A stretch of DNA of 64,000 bases from JALZUR01 sp965205365 (GCA_965205365.1 CBDBGT010000011.1:248001-312000); one strand, 5' to 3'. Counted from the first letter of the stretch, positions 16,312-25,580 are shown. The notes: a model not told the origin generated them from the letters alone. A program made the numbers and translations.

Positions 16312-18234
16312 ATGAAAAAAATCCTTACTATTTTCCTACTCCTAATATGCTCTACGTCATTTGCTTACAGAGACTCTGACATTGATAACCTAAATGAATG
16401 TCATTGGAATAAAAAAGCTCTTAAGAATAATAAAATAAATGTGTTTTGTAATGATTTATATCATTTATATAGTCCTCAAAGTGTGAAGGTATCCAAAAAA
16501 AAATCTTCTATTAAATTAGGGGCTTTTAATATTTTAGGTAGTGGAAGGTTTAAGGATTATGGATTAATAACAAATGTTATTAAAAACTACGATCTTATTG
16601 CTGTATCTGAAATGAGACATTCTACAGGTAGAAAATTTGAATCTAACATTAACCTTTCTAAAAACCCAAGTTTAAATTTTACTAATTACTATCATAAGCC
16701 GGGTTATTTAAAACTTCTTTTAGAGCTTCAAAAAATCCACACTTCATGGTCTTTAATTTTATCTCCTGCAGGTCAAAGTCAAAATGAAGAGCTTCTAGGC
16801 TTTTATTTTAGAGCAGATAAAGTTCAGCTTCAGAATTCAGAATACTGTAAAAGCTATAACAAAAACCTTAGAGGAAAAAAACAACTGATTTTTGCTGGTG
16901 GTTATAATGGTCCTAAATTTAAACGCTCTATTCAAAAAGTTCATTTAAATAAAAGCTATGGATGTTTTTTAAATATAAATAAAGATGAAAATGACCTTTT
17001 TAGAGTTCCTTTTTCTGCTCGATTTAAAATGGGTATAGGCTTTGACTTTCAGATGTTATCATATCATGCAAGATTTCAACCCCCAATAGCAATTAGTGGA
17101 GCTTGTGGTTTTGAATGTTTAGAAAAAATTAATAGTTATTTAGATGAAGTCTTCCATGAGGAAGGAGCTTTTTTAAAAACATTAGATCATACAGCGTTAA
17201 GATTCTTAAAAAGACATTTAAACTTCTTATCTCTTAAAAAAAACGAAAACCATGCCCTTCATGAAGAATATGGTTCTGTTATTAAATTTAAATACTCTAG
17301 GCCTAAAGTTTATAGCTTTTTAATAAAAGCCAAAAGTTTTTTAAAGGCTAAACTTCCAGAAACAGTTGAAAAAGTTTGGGAAAATTCATATAAAAATAAA
17401 ATCACTTTAAAAGAAAAAAACTATATAATTGAAAATATGAGCAAGATGTTTTCAAGTTTAGACAATTATAAAGCTTTTAAGAAATTTATTCTTAAAAAAG
17501 GAAAAATATATAAAGCTTTTTTAAACGATATTGTAAATACAAACTTTTTTGCAGAGGTTTATAAACGATATAAAATCTGGATTTCTCCTGAGAAATTAGC
17601 AAGATTCAACGAAATTTCTTTAATTTTAAATGAAATGGAGAAAATTGCAAAATTAGAGAATGACACTGATGTCTTACTTGGCGGAGATTTAAATCTAGAA
17701 AGTGTTAAAGACTCTTATTACTGGAACTTTTTTAAAGAAAACTATAAATATTCAGATATTGCAGTAGGATCACTTACATCAATAAGTGTTACAACTGGAC
17801 TAAGAAATGCATATGACCACTTTATTTATGATAGTAAAAACTCTATGGAGGAGTGTCTTCCTTTTAAAGTTACAGTTATAGATTTTGTTAATAAAAAAGA
17901 CTACTGGAATGGTTTTGAATCATATTTTGTAAAATCTAGAGCAGAAATAGAGAAACTTTCTAAAATACAAAATAAAAAAAATCTAGATCTTAGATACGTT
18001 AACTCTAAAGGAGCTTTGCTATCAACTGATGAAATCAGTATTAAAAGAAAGTATATAAGTTGCTGGGATAAAAAAGCTTATAAAACATTAACAGATGTTT
18101 TAAAAAATACTTATGAGTGCAACGTGCTTAATCAATTTTTAAATGGCCCTCAATGGTATAGACTTTTTACAGAGCTTATAAGTGACCATATTCCCATAGG
18201 TATAAAATGTTCTAAAACAGACGATATAGATTAA
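16312..18234 (+). CDS. Exported EEP-fold (DNase I-like) protein with a large internal insertion
   Basis: 640 residues with a clear signal peptide (MKKILTIFLLLICSTSFA). The EEP motifs are spread out: GAFNILG (Asn73), LIAVSEMR (Glu100), LSYHARF (His near 252), LGGDLNLE (about 456-463), AYDHFIY (about 506) and SDHIPI (Ser624-Asp625-His626). Every catalytic position of the DNase I family is represented. The gap between the His motif and GDLN is over 200 residues instead of a few tens, filled with Lys-rich helical sequence (about 260-450). Cys-rich patches suggest disulfides after export. It is probably a periplasmic or secreted nuclease or phosphodiesterase; substrate unknown. Confidence 0.75.
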   Translation: MKKILTIFLLLICSTSFAYRDSDIDNLNECHWNKKALKNNKINVFCNDLYHLYSPQSVKVSKKKSSIKLGAFNILGSGRFKDYGLITNVIKNYDLIAVSEMRHSTGRKFESNINLSKNPSLNFTNYYHKPGYLKLLLELQKIHTSWSLILSPAGQSQNEELLGFYFRADKVQLQNSEYCKSYNKNLRGKKQLIFAGGYNGPKFKRSIQKVHLNKSYGCFLNINKDENDLFRVPFSARFKMGIGFDFQMLSYHARFQPPIAISGACGFECLEKINSYLDEVFHEEGAFLKTLDHTALRFLKRHLNFLSLKKNENHALHEEYGSVIKFKYSRPKVYSFLIKAKSFLKAKLPETVEKVWENSYKNKITLKEKNYIIENMSKMFSSLDNYKAFKKFILKKGKIYKAFLNDIVNTNFFAEVYKRYKIWISPEKLARFNEISLILNEMEKIAKLENDTDVLLGGDLNLESVKDSYYWNFFKENYKYSDIAVGSLTSISVTTGLRNAYDHFIYDSKNSMEECLPFKVTVIDFVNKKDYWNGFESYFVKSRAEIEKLSKIQNKKNLDLRYVNSKGALLSTDEISIKRKYISCWDKKAYKTLTDVLKNTYECNVLNQFLNGPQWYRLFTELISDHIPIGIKCSKTDDID

Positions 18235-18293
18235 TTAAAATACATAGTTTTATGGAGCTAAACTTAAAAAAACCAGAAATATTTAATTTTTCT

Positions 18294-18944
18294 CTAACTA
18301 GCCGCTTTAAGTAATGTGTCTGCCACTAAAAAACCATTTTCTTTAATTTTTTCTTTTTCCCAAAACTTATATACATCTAGATAAATTCTAACAAGAGCTC
18401 CATCAAACTGAGTACCTGAGCACCTTTTTAATTCCCCAATAACACGCTCCATGGACATACCTTTACAATAAGGACGTGAGCTCATCATAGCATCAACAGC
18501 ATCAACAATAGAAATAATTCTAGTTATAATTGGAATATCTTTTTCTAACAATTTGTAAGGGTAACCTGTTCCATCTAAACGCTCATGATGAAGAGCAACT
18601 CCAGGGGCAACGTCTTTAAAAAACGGATTTCCCATAAGAGGAGTAATAATCTTAATACTTTGCAAAGTATGAAGTTTCATTAAGCCATACTCGTCTTTTG
18701 TTAATTTAGTGGGTTTAAATAAAACTTCATCAGGAATTGCAATTTTACCAATATCATGGTACACACCTGAGTACTCTAAAACATGTTGCTCATATTCATT
18801 TAATCCTACGGCTTTACCAAGTAATCTTGCTGTTCTACCGACTCTACAACAATGAAAAAACGTATGAGGATCTTTTGCTTTTAATGTTTGAAGCAGCGCC
18901 GTAGTTACATAGGATGCCCAATCTGGTATATCGTTCCAACTCAC
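18294..18944 (-). CDS. HD-GYP domain protein, probable cyclic-di-GMP phosphodiesterase
   Basis: 216 residues from a GTG with an AGGAG site about nine bases upstream; essentially a stand-alone HD-GYP domain with no receiver or sensor domain. Metal-binding residues are His31, the HD pair in VYHDIGK (63-64), His92, His119-His120-Glu121, and the GYP signature LDGTGYP (123-129), then Asp residues in IVDAVDAM. The family hydrolyses cyclic di-GMP. Because no regulatory domain is fused, activity would be set by expression or partner proteins. It is monocistronic. Confidence 0.9.
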   Translation of the reverse strand: MSWNDIPDWASYVTTALLQTLKAKDPHTFFHCCRVGRTARLLGKAVGLNEYEQHVLEYSGVYHDIGKIAIPDEVLFKPTKLTKDEYGLMKLHTLQSIKIITPLMGNPFFKDVAPGVALHHERLDGTGYPYKLLEKDIPIITRIISIVDAVDAMMSSRPYCKGMSMERVIGELKRCSGTQFDGALVRIYLDVYKFWEKEKIKENGFLVADTLLKAAS

Positions 18945-18965
18945 TATAATATTCTCCTATATACT

Positions 18966-18994
18966 AGCATACATATTCTTAAATAAACACTCAA
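18966..18994 (-). promoter_or_regulatory. Candidate sigma-70 promoter for the HD-GYP gene
   Basis: On the minus strand TTGAGT (18989-18994) and TATGCT (18966-18971) are separated by exactly 17 bases and lie just upstream of the AGGAG site and GTG start, predicting a very short leader. Each hexamer matches consensus at four of six positions. Confidence 0.35.
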
Positions 18995-19159
18995 AAACAA
19001 TATCGGAATTAAACAGTACTAACCAAAGTATTTTTTTAAAAAAATAAAATAAAATTGAATTTATTTGAAATTAATATGCGCCTATTCTAATTAAAATACC
19101 TTAAACTTCGACATATTACCCTAGGATTTTTAATGTATTTTATTATAACTACAGTATTT

Positions 19160-21718
19160 TCAAGTTGTTTTAAAAAAAGCTGCAAGACTTTTTCCTGTAG
19201 GCCCAAGCCTTCGTCCTGCTACCTCTTTAGGAAGACCTTTATCCACAATAAAGCCTCCTTTTTTTCCACCCTCAGGACCTAAATCTACTATATAATCACA
19301 CTGCCCTAAAATATCTAATTGGTGTTCAATAATAATAACAGTGTGACCTTTCTTTATAAGGCTTGAAAGCAAATTAATAAGTTTATCAATATCTTGAAAA
19401 TGAAGCCCTGTAGTCGGTTCATCTAAAATATATAAAATATCACCTCTATATACTTTTGAAAGCTCTTTACTAAGCTTTAACCTTTGAGACTCCCCGCCTG
19501 ACAAAGTAGTACTGTCTTGCCCAAGATTAACATAACCAAGCCCAACATCCAGCATTGTTTTAAGTTTATTTCTTATGGGATTTTGATTTTGAAAAAATTT
19601 ATAAGCTTCATCAATGGACATTTCTAAAATTTCTGAAATATTTTTACCTTTAAACTGAACAGTTAAAATTTCAGATTTAAACCTTTTTCCACTACAAGTT
19701 GTACAACTGACTGCAACATTTGTTAGAAAATGTGATCCTAATTTTTTAACTCCATTTCCTGAACACTCACCACATTGCCCAAGCTCACTATTAAAACTAA
19801 AGTGCCCCATCTTAAAACCTCTAACTTGAGACTCTGGAAGTTTTGTAAAAAGAGATCTAATGAGCTGATAAACACCCACATATGTTGCAGGAATAGATCT
19901 CGGTGTTTTTCCTATAGATTTTTGATCTATGGTATTTATTACTTTAAATTTATCTAAATTTTTAAATTTAGTTTTAGAACCTTTAAAAGATTCTGGCTGT
20001 GCCAGTGTGTCCATTATCAATGAACTTTTTCCACTTCCTGAAACCCCGGAAACTCCAATCATAGTTCTTACTGGAAAATCAATACTTACATTTTTAAGAT
20101 TATTAAGGCCTGCATTTTTAATTGAAAATACATTTTTTAAATCAACTTCTTTTTTCTCTAATCTTTTAATTTTTTTAGTTCTATTTAAAAATGAGGATGT
20201 TAGTGTTTTTGGTTTTTGTGATAAAAACTTCTTATAAATTTTAGCGCTAACAATCTCTCCACCCATAGCACCAGCTCCAGGGCCAACTTCAATAATAAAA
20301 TCTGCAGCTCTCATGGTGTCTTCATCATGCTCTACTATAACAACAGTATTTCCTTGATCTTTTAACCTTTGAATTACCTTTAAAAGCTTTTTATGGTCTT
20401 GAGAATGTAGCCCAATAGAAGGTTCATCTAATATGTACAAAACACCAACCAAAGGACTTCCAAGCTGAGATGCAAGCCTTAACCTTTGCCTTTCTCCACC
20501 TGATAAACTTTCTGATTTTCTATCTAAAGATAAGTACCCTGTTCCCACCTCTTTAAGACAGTCAAGCCTTTCCTTAATTTGTTCAAAAATAGATTTAAAA
20601 ATTAAGCCTTTATTTCCTTTAAAATTTATATTTTCTAAATGACTAATGAGTTCTTCAATTGAAAATAAACTAAAATCTGCAATACTTTTATCCCCAATGA
20701 AAACAGATAGTGCTCTTTCGTTTAACCTTAAGCCTTTACACGTTGAGCAAATAGAAGGCTCTCCATCAACCAGACTTTGGTAGCTTTTCTTTTTTAAATT
20801 CATATAGATTCCACCAGAACCTATTTGATCTTCACCTTCAACTTCTAAAATATCCTGAGTTCCTAAGCCTCCACAATCTTCACATGCGCCTAATCTATTA
20901 TTAAAACTAAAGTGTCTAGGCTCAAGCTCTGGAAAAGAAAAGCCACACTCTACACATGCAGATTTTACAGAAAATAAAACCCTTTTCCCATTAACTTCAA
21001 AGGCAATAGCGCTCTCAAATAAGTTAAATGATCTTTTTATAGATTTTTTTAACCTGTTACTTAAATTTTTCTCAAATTTAAACTGATCCACTACTAAGTC
21101 AATGGAATGATTTTTTCTTTTATTAAGTTTTAAAACATCACTTATATTCATAAGCTTACCATTAATATAAGCTTTTAAAAATCCTAACGACTCCCACTTC
21201 TGTAATTCTTTTCTAAATTCACCTTTTTTAGAGTGAACAATGGGACATAAAATTCTAATTTGTTTACCAATAAAGTCTTTTCTAGCCCATTCATAAAAAC
21301 CCTCCTCTGAACCTTTTTTCACAGGTTGCCCATGCTTAGGACATCTTGGCTCACCTAATCTTGCATATAAAAGCCTTAAGTAGTCTAAAACCTCAGTCAT
21401 TGTTCCAACTATAGACCTAGGGTTTGAGCCTGCAGTTTTTTGATCAACTGCTATAGAAGGAGAAACCCCTTTTAATAAATCTAACTCAGGTTTTTTAAAA
21501 GTATCTAGAAAATTTTTTGAATAATTTGAAAGCCCATCTAAAAACCTTCTTTGAGATTCTAAAAATAAAGTTTCAAATACAAGACTTGATTTACCACTTC
21601 CACTTAAACCTGTAACTACTGTGATTTTATTTTTAGGGATTTTTACTGAAATATTTTTAAGGTTATTCTCACGAACACCTTTAAGCTCTATACAATCTTG
21701 ATTTTTTCTAAAATCCAT
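19160..21718 (-). CDS. uvrA: UvrA-type excision-repair ATPase lacking most of the insertion domain
   Basis: 852 residues against about 940 for typical UvrA. Both ABC ATPase modules are complete: Walker A GLSGSGKSS near 40 and GVSGSGKSS near 555, signatures LSGGERQRLRLA and LSGGESQRLKLS, and Walker B ILDEPSIGLH and ILDEPTTGLH. Zinc-module cysteines occur in CVECG...CEDCGG and CGECSGNG...CTTCSGKR. The UvrB-binding-like region (about 120-250) is present, with CPKHG where CP.C is common. Between GGLGTQD and STCKGLRL only about 35 residues remain; the roughly 110-residue insertion domain is reduced to a stub. It recognises DNA lesions in nucleotide excision repair, or is a UvrA paralogue. It follows fur by 16 bases. 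Confidence 0.88.
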   Translation of the reverse strand: MDFRKNQDCIELKGVRENNLKNISVKIPKNKITVVTGLSGSGKSSLVFETLFLESQRRFLDGLSNYSKNFLDTFKKPELDLLKGVSPSIAVDQKTAGSNPRSIVGTMTEVLDYLRLLYARLGEPRCPKHGQPVKKGSEEGFYEWARKDFIGKQIRILCPIVHSKKGEFRKELQKWESLGFLKAYINGKLMNISDVLKLNKRKNHSIDLVVDQFKFEKNLSNRLKKSIKRSFNLFESAIAFEVNGKRVLFSVKSACVECGFSFPELEPRHFSFNNRLGACEDCGGLGTQDILEVEGEDQIGSGGIYMNLKKKSYQSLVDGEPSICSTCKGLRLNERALSVFIGDKSIADFSLFSIEELISHLENINFKGNKGLIFKSIFEQIKERLDCLKEVGTGYLSLDRKSESLSGGERQRLRLASQLGSPLVGVLYILDEPSIGLHSQDHKKLLKVIQRLKDQGNTVVIVEHDEDTMRAADFIIEVGPGAGAMGGEIVSAKIYKKFLSQKPKTLTSSFLNRTKKIKRLEKKEVDLKNVFSIKNAGLNNLKNVSIDFPVRTMIGVSGVSGSGKSSLIMDTLAQPESFKGSKTKFKNLDKFKVINTIDQKSIGKTPRSIPATYVGVYQLIRSLFTKLPESQVRGFKMGHFSFNSELGQCGECSGNGVKKLGSHFLTNVAVSCTTCSGKRFKSEILTVQFKGKNISEILEMSIDEAYKFFQNQNPIRNKLKTMLDVGLGYVNLGQDSTTLSGGESQRLKLSKELSKVYRGDILYILDEPTTGLHFQDIDKLINLLSSLIKKGHTVIIIEHQLDILGQCDYIVDLGPEGGKKGGFIVDKGLPKEVAGRRLGPTGKSLAAFFKTT

Positions 21719-21734
21719 AAACTATTTATAATAT

Positions 21735-22238
21735 TTATTTACAATAACTACAAACCCCATAAAGTTCTAACACATGATCTGTAAGGATAAAATTATAACT
21801 TGTTGCTATTTCCTCTTGGAGTTTTTCAATCTGACTATTTTCAAATTCAACAATTTTACCACAATCTACACAAGTTAAATGATCATGGTGCTCTTTTGAA
21901 GTAAGCTCATACCTAGCAGGCAGGCCGCCTATTCTTAATTCTGTCACAAAACCTTGTCCCGTCAATTTTCTTAAAAACCTATATACAGTTGCAAAACCAA
22001 TTTCAGGATATTTTTCATTAACAGTTTCATAAACTTCCTGAGCTGTAACATGAGCACGGCCAGTATTAAGCCCCTCTAATATAGCCATTCTTTGTTTTGT
22101 AACCTTTAAACCCATTTCTCTAATCATACGCTTAGAGGTTTTAGTATCTAAAACCTCCCTACTTATTAGTTCTTCTTTAGGATTTTGCTCTCCTCTCACT
22201 AAAGCTGGTAAGAGTATTTCTCTTTTATTACCTTCCAT
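21735..22238 (-). CDS. Fur-family metal-responsive repressor (possible Zur)
   Basis: 167 residues from the ATG that overlaps the folE2 stop (TAATG), with AAAGGA just upstream. After a 45-residue N-terminal extension of unknown role comes the Fur winged helix (LKVTKQRMAILEGL to FATVYRFLRKL). The dimerisation domain follows, with HHDHLTCVDCGKIVEF (metal-binding HxH and first CxxC) and a terminal CSYC (second CxxC), the structural zinc site. Coupling to the zinc-independent enzyme FolE2 suggests Zur, but Fur or PerR cannot be excluded by eye. Confidence 0.9.
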   Translation of the reverse strand: MEGNKREILLPALVRGEQNPKEELISREVLDTKTSKRMIREMGLKVTKQRMAILEGLNTGRAHVTAQEVYETVNEKYPEIGFATVYRFLRKLTGQGFVTELRIGGLPARYELTSKEHHDHLTCVDCGKIVEFENSQIEKLQEEIATSYNFILTDHVLELYGVCSYCK

Positions 22239-23158
22239 TAAATTCCTTTCCAATTTTTAGAAATTTCACTCACAGCATTATGAGAATGAAGGCTTTCTCT
22301 ATGCTCCATCCTAGCCCAATAAGCTGATATCTCACTATCATTATCTAACCAACTGGCTACTCTTCTTGCTGCATCTTCACAAAACATAAGATTCGTACCA
22401 TTAAGTCTTGCAAATTCCTGTTCATCTTCTCTCTTAACAGCTGTTTGAACCGGTGTTTTTAAAACATTTCTTTCTAATTTCCCAATCCACTCTTTAACTA
22501 AAATCTCATTAAAATTTTCAGACTTTAAAATTATACATGCCTCACTTCTTTGTGCATGAGGTGTAGCCACTATGGAAGACTCTTTCTTTAACCATTGAGA
22601 AACCTCTTTGGGAGTGAATATTTTTTTATCTTCTGTAAACTTATCCCAGTTTTCTTGAATAAGTTGTCTAGATAAGGCTGCTGAACAAGGGCATGTACTT
22701 GAATACAAAACTTTAAAACTTACATTAAAATCACAATGATAATCTGCTCCTTTTTTAATAGCAGAAGCCTCTACTTCAACAGGATAGTGCCTTTCTCCAA
22801 AAGTTTGACTTACCAATGCTTTTCTCATCATTGAAAGGTTAAATTTAACCTTTACCCTAGATCGAACAGATTTTCCTTGTTGCTCAGTAATAAGCCTTAC
22901 TAATAAATCCTGAATAAGTTTTTTTGAAAGAGTTTGATTTTTAAGCTCTTCTGAAACTGCTAGATAAAGCCTAGACATATGGATTCCTTTAGCCATTGAA
23001 TCATTTAAATCAACAAAAACATCAACTTCACAAGGAATTTTTCCATCTTGAGTTTTAATACTTGCTTCAACTAAAGACATTCCAACCCAATCAATGGTTC
23101 TTTTAAATTGAATATTTTTTGACTCTACAATATCGGGCATATTCTTTACTGTTTGCAT
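22238..23158 (-). CDS. folE2: GTP cyclohydrolase I type 2 (FolE2/MptA family)
   Basis: 306 residues, full family length. The catalytic and metal Cys lies in YSSTCPCSAALSRQL (about residues 150-165). The conserved MSRLY segment, a basic patch, and the C-terminal RMEHRESLHSHNAVSE, with an essential Glu/His cluster, are all present. It opens the purine ring of GTP to 7,8-dihydroneopterin triphosphate for folate or queuosine synthesis. Unlike FolE1 it works with metals other than zinc, and family members are often induced under zinc starvation. It is first in an operon with a Fur-family gene and the UvrA gene. Confidence 0.95.
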   Translation of the reverse strand: MQTVKNMPDIVESKNIQFKRTIDWVGMSLVEASIKTQDGKIPCEVDVFVDLNDSMAKGIHMSRLYLAVSEELKNQTLSKKLIQDLLVRLITEQQGKSVRSRVKVKFNLSMMRKALVSQTFGERHYPVEVEASAIKKGADYHCDFNVSFKVLYSSTCPCSAALSRQLIQENWDKFTEDKKIFTPKEVSQWLKKESSIVATPHAQRSEACIILKSENFNEILVKEWIGKLERNVLKTPVQTAVKREDEQEFARLNGTNLMFCEDAARRVASWLDNDSEISAYWARMEHRESLHSHNAVSEISKNWKGI

Positions 23159-23353
23159 ATAAATTAACCACCTTTAATTTATTAAAACTTACTTGAAAAC
23201 TATTCTCACTATCCTTATTATACTAAAAAGCTTAAAAAACAAGACTCAAAAATCAAATTAATCACTTTTTAACCCTTTATAACGAAACAAGCCCATTAGT
23301 ACTTCTTGCTCAAAATTTCATAACAATTAATAATACATAGAAAAGGATTTCAT

Positions 23354-24025
23354 ATTATAAAAAAAGCTCTTCTAACTTCTTTACTCATTGTTATAGTAGG
23401 CATCATTATATATTTTGACCTTCTCCACTATTTAAGTTTTTCAAAGATTAAAGAAATGCAAGTTGGCCTAGAAATCTATAAAACAAAATACTTTTTGTTT
23501 ACACTTTTAGGTTTTTGCAGTGTTTATATAATCTTAACAACTCTCTCAGTCCCAGGAGCCTCTCTTTTAACACTCTTAAGTGGAGCACTTTTTGGAGTCC
23601 TCATTGGAACTATTCTTGTTTCTATTGCAAGCACATTAGGAGCAACTCTGGCTTTTTTAGGCTCAAGGTTTTTGTTTAAAAACTGGGTTGAAAAAAAATT
23701 TTCCTCTTACCTAGATAAAATAAATTTTGGAATTGAAAAAGAAGGTGGTTTTTACCTGTTTAGCTTAAGACTTATCCCTATTTTCCCATTTTTTATTGTA
23801 AATTTACTCATGGGAATAACTAAAATCAAACTCCATACCTATATATGGGTGAGCCAATTAGGAATGCTTCCAGCTACTATTCTTTATGTAAATACAGGGA
23901 CTAGACTTTCTGAGTTAGAATCTCCTTCAGGTATTTTGTCCCCTACACTCATTATATCTTTTATGGCTATTGGTATTTTACCCGTAGCTTCAAAAAAACT
24001 AATTAAAGTACTTAAGCCTTCTTAG
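23354..24025 (+). CDS. TVP38/TMEM64 (DedA-like) membrane protein; apparent ATT start
   Basis: 223 residues if translation begins at ATT 23354. The first ATG is at 23456, but using it would delete the first membrane helix (LLTSLLIVIVGIIIYF). The frame is open back to 23324 and contains no ATG, GTG or TTG before that helix. An AAAGGA site ends six bases before the ATT. The core has the family pattern GASLLTLLSGALFG, then FLGSRFLF, and RLIPIFPFFIVNLLMG. TVP38 proteins are inner-membrane proteins linked to lipid scrambling or transport. It is nine bases from a flavoprotein disulfide reductase gene, a pairing seen in many proteobacteria. Confidence 0.85.
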   Translation: MIKKALLTSLLIVIVGIIIYFDLLHYLSFSKIKEMQVGLEIYKTKYFLFTLLGFCSVYIILTTLSVPGASLLTLLSGALFGVLIGTILVSIASTLGATLAFLGSRFLFKNWVEKKFSSYLDKINFGIEKEGGFYLFSLRLIPIFPFFIVNLLMGITKIKLHTYIWVSQLGMLPATILYVNTGTRLSELESPSGILSPTLIISFMAIGILPVASKKLIKVLKPS

Positions 24026-24034
24026 GAGAAACCA

Positions 24035-25495
24035 ATGTCTCAACAATATAAAAGACCTAAAAAATTTGAGTATAATCAAATAGCAATTGGTGCAGGTGCA
24101 GCCGGGTTAGTTACAACATATATTTGTGCAGCTGTTGGAGCAAAATCTGCTCTCATAGAAAAACATAAAATGGGAGGGGACTGTTTAAATACAGGCTGTG
24201 TTCCTTCAAAAGCCTTTATTAAATCTGCAAAGATAAATCATCAAATTAAAAATGCCTCTAAATACGGAATCACAGTATCTAATACAGCAGTAGATTTTAA
24301 AGCTGTTATGGCACGTGTTCATAAAGTAATTGCAAATATTCAACCCCATGACTCTGTAGAAAGATACTCAAAACTAGGTGTTCATTGTATTTTAGGAGAA
24401 GCAAAAATACTTTCTCCTTGGGAAGTTAGAGTTAATAGTGAAGTTTTAACAACTAAAAATATTACCATTGCTACAGGAGCTAACCCCTTTATACCCTCTA
24501 TACCTGGAATTAATGACATTGACCTTACAACATCTGACAATCTTTGGAAAATCACTGACCTTCCTAAAAATCTTTTAGTTATTGGAGGGGGACCTATTGG
24601 ATCTGAGCTTGCACAGGCTTTTTCGCGTCTTGGCTCTAAAGTCACTCAAATTGAAAAGAATAACAGAATAATGGCAAGAGAGGATGAAACTGTATCTAAG
24701 GTTATTCAAGAATCTTTTAAAGAAGAAGGTATTAATCTACTTTTAAATGCTGAACTTATAGAATTTAAAAAAATAAATAATGAAAATATCGCTTTTATAA
24801 GCTCAAATAACTCTCAAATACAAATTACTTTTGATCTTTGTATTATGGCTATAGGTAGAAAAGCCAATACTAGTGGTTTGGGTCTAGAAAAACTTAATAT
24901 TGAATTTAATCCAAATGGAACTATTAAAGTAGATGATTATTTAAGAACGACAAAATATAAAAATATATATGCTTGTGGTGATGTTGCTGGCCCCTTTCAA
25001 TTTACTCATACAGCTGCCCATCAGGCTTGGTATGTAGCTGTAAATTCTTTATTCAAACCTTTTTATAAAAAGAAAGCTAATTATGATGTTATTCCAAGAG
25101 TGACTTTTACAGATCCTGAAGTTGCCAGTGTTGGTTTAAGTGAAAATGAAGCTAAAAATACAAACACCAAATATTTTAAAACAGTTTACCCATTAAATGA
25201 CTTAGATCGAGCTATTACTGAGAGCGAAATAAAAGGTTTTGTACAAGTTTTAACTAAACCTAGAACAGATAAGATTCTAGGAGCTACAATTGTTGGTGCA
25301 CATGTTGGAGATATGCTTTTAGAATTTACTTCAGCAATGAAAAATGGTTTTGGTTTAAATAGTATTATGGGCACTATCCACCCTTACCCAACTTTAGGTG
25401 AAGCAAACAAATATGTAGCAAGCTCTTGGAAAAATGAAACTAAGCCTGAAAAAATTATAACTTGGCTTAAAAGATTTCATAAATTTAGAAGATAA
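24035..25495 (+). CDS. FAD-dependent pyridine nucleotide-disulfide oxidoreductase (mercuric reductase/Lpd-like)
   Basis: 486 residues with a GGAG site seven bases before the ATG. The N-terminal FAD site is IGAGAAGLV, the redox-active pair is GGDCLNTGCVPSK, the NAD(P) site is VIGGGPIGSELAQAF, and ACGDVAGPFQFTH is the second FAD motif. The dimerisation domain ends with HPYPTLGEA, where the active-site base His would be. There is no N-terminal heavy-metal domain and no C-terminal Cys pair, so mercury reduction is unlikely; no lipoyl-enzyme genes are near. Its true acceptor is unknown. It is coupled to the TVP38 gene and followed by a terminator. Confidence 0.92.
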   Translation: MSQQYKRPKKFEYNQIAIGAGAAGLVTTYICAAVGAKSALIEKHKMGGDCLNTGCVPSKAFIKSAKINHQIKNASKYGITVSNTAVDFKAVMARVHKVIANIQPHDSVERYSKLGVHCILGEAKILSPWEVRVNSEVLTTKNITIATGANPFIPSIPGINDIDLTTSDNLWKITDLPKNLLVIGGGPIGSELAQAFSRLGSKVTQIEKNNRIMAREDETVSKVIQESFKEEGINLLLNAELIEFKKINNENIAFISSNNSQIQITFDLCIMAIGRKANTSGLGLEKLNIEFNPNGTIKVDDYLRTTKYKNIYACGDVAGPFQFTHTAAHQAWYVAVNSLFKPFYKKKANYDVIPRVTFTDPEVASVGLSENEAKNTNTKYFKTVYPLNDLDRAITESEIKGFVQVLTKPRTDKILGATIVGAHVGDMLLEFTSAMKNGFGLNSIMGTIHPYPTLGEANKYVASSWKNETKPEKIITWLKRFHKFRR

Positions 25496-25510
25496 TAATT
25501 AAATAAAAAA

Positions 25511-25546
25511 GCCTAAACAAAAAAACTGCTTAGGCCTTAAAATTCT
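25511..25546 (+). terminator. Terminator after the flavoprotein gene
   Basis: AAGCCTAAACA and TGCTTAGGCCTT form a stem with one mismatch around an A-rich loop, followed by AAAATTCTTTTA. It lies between two converging genes and may serve both. Confidence 0.6.
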
Positions 25547-25580
25547 TTTAATAATTTTTAACTTATTCTCTCCTAAAACT

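Noticed and set aside
23159..23353. Zur or Fur box upstream of folE2
   Set aside because: Only a partial GATAGTGAGAATAG-like match was seen; too weak to list as a site.
24035..25495. Mercury-resistance interpretation of the flavoprotein
   Set aside because: No HMA domain, no C-terminal Cys pair, no mer genes nearby; pairing with TVP38 points elsewhere.
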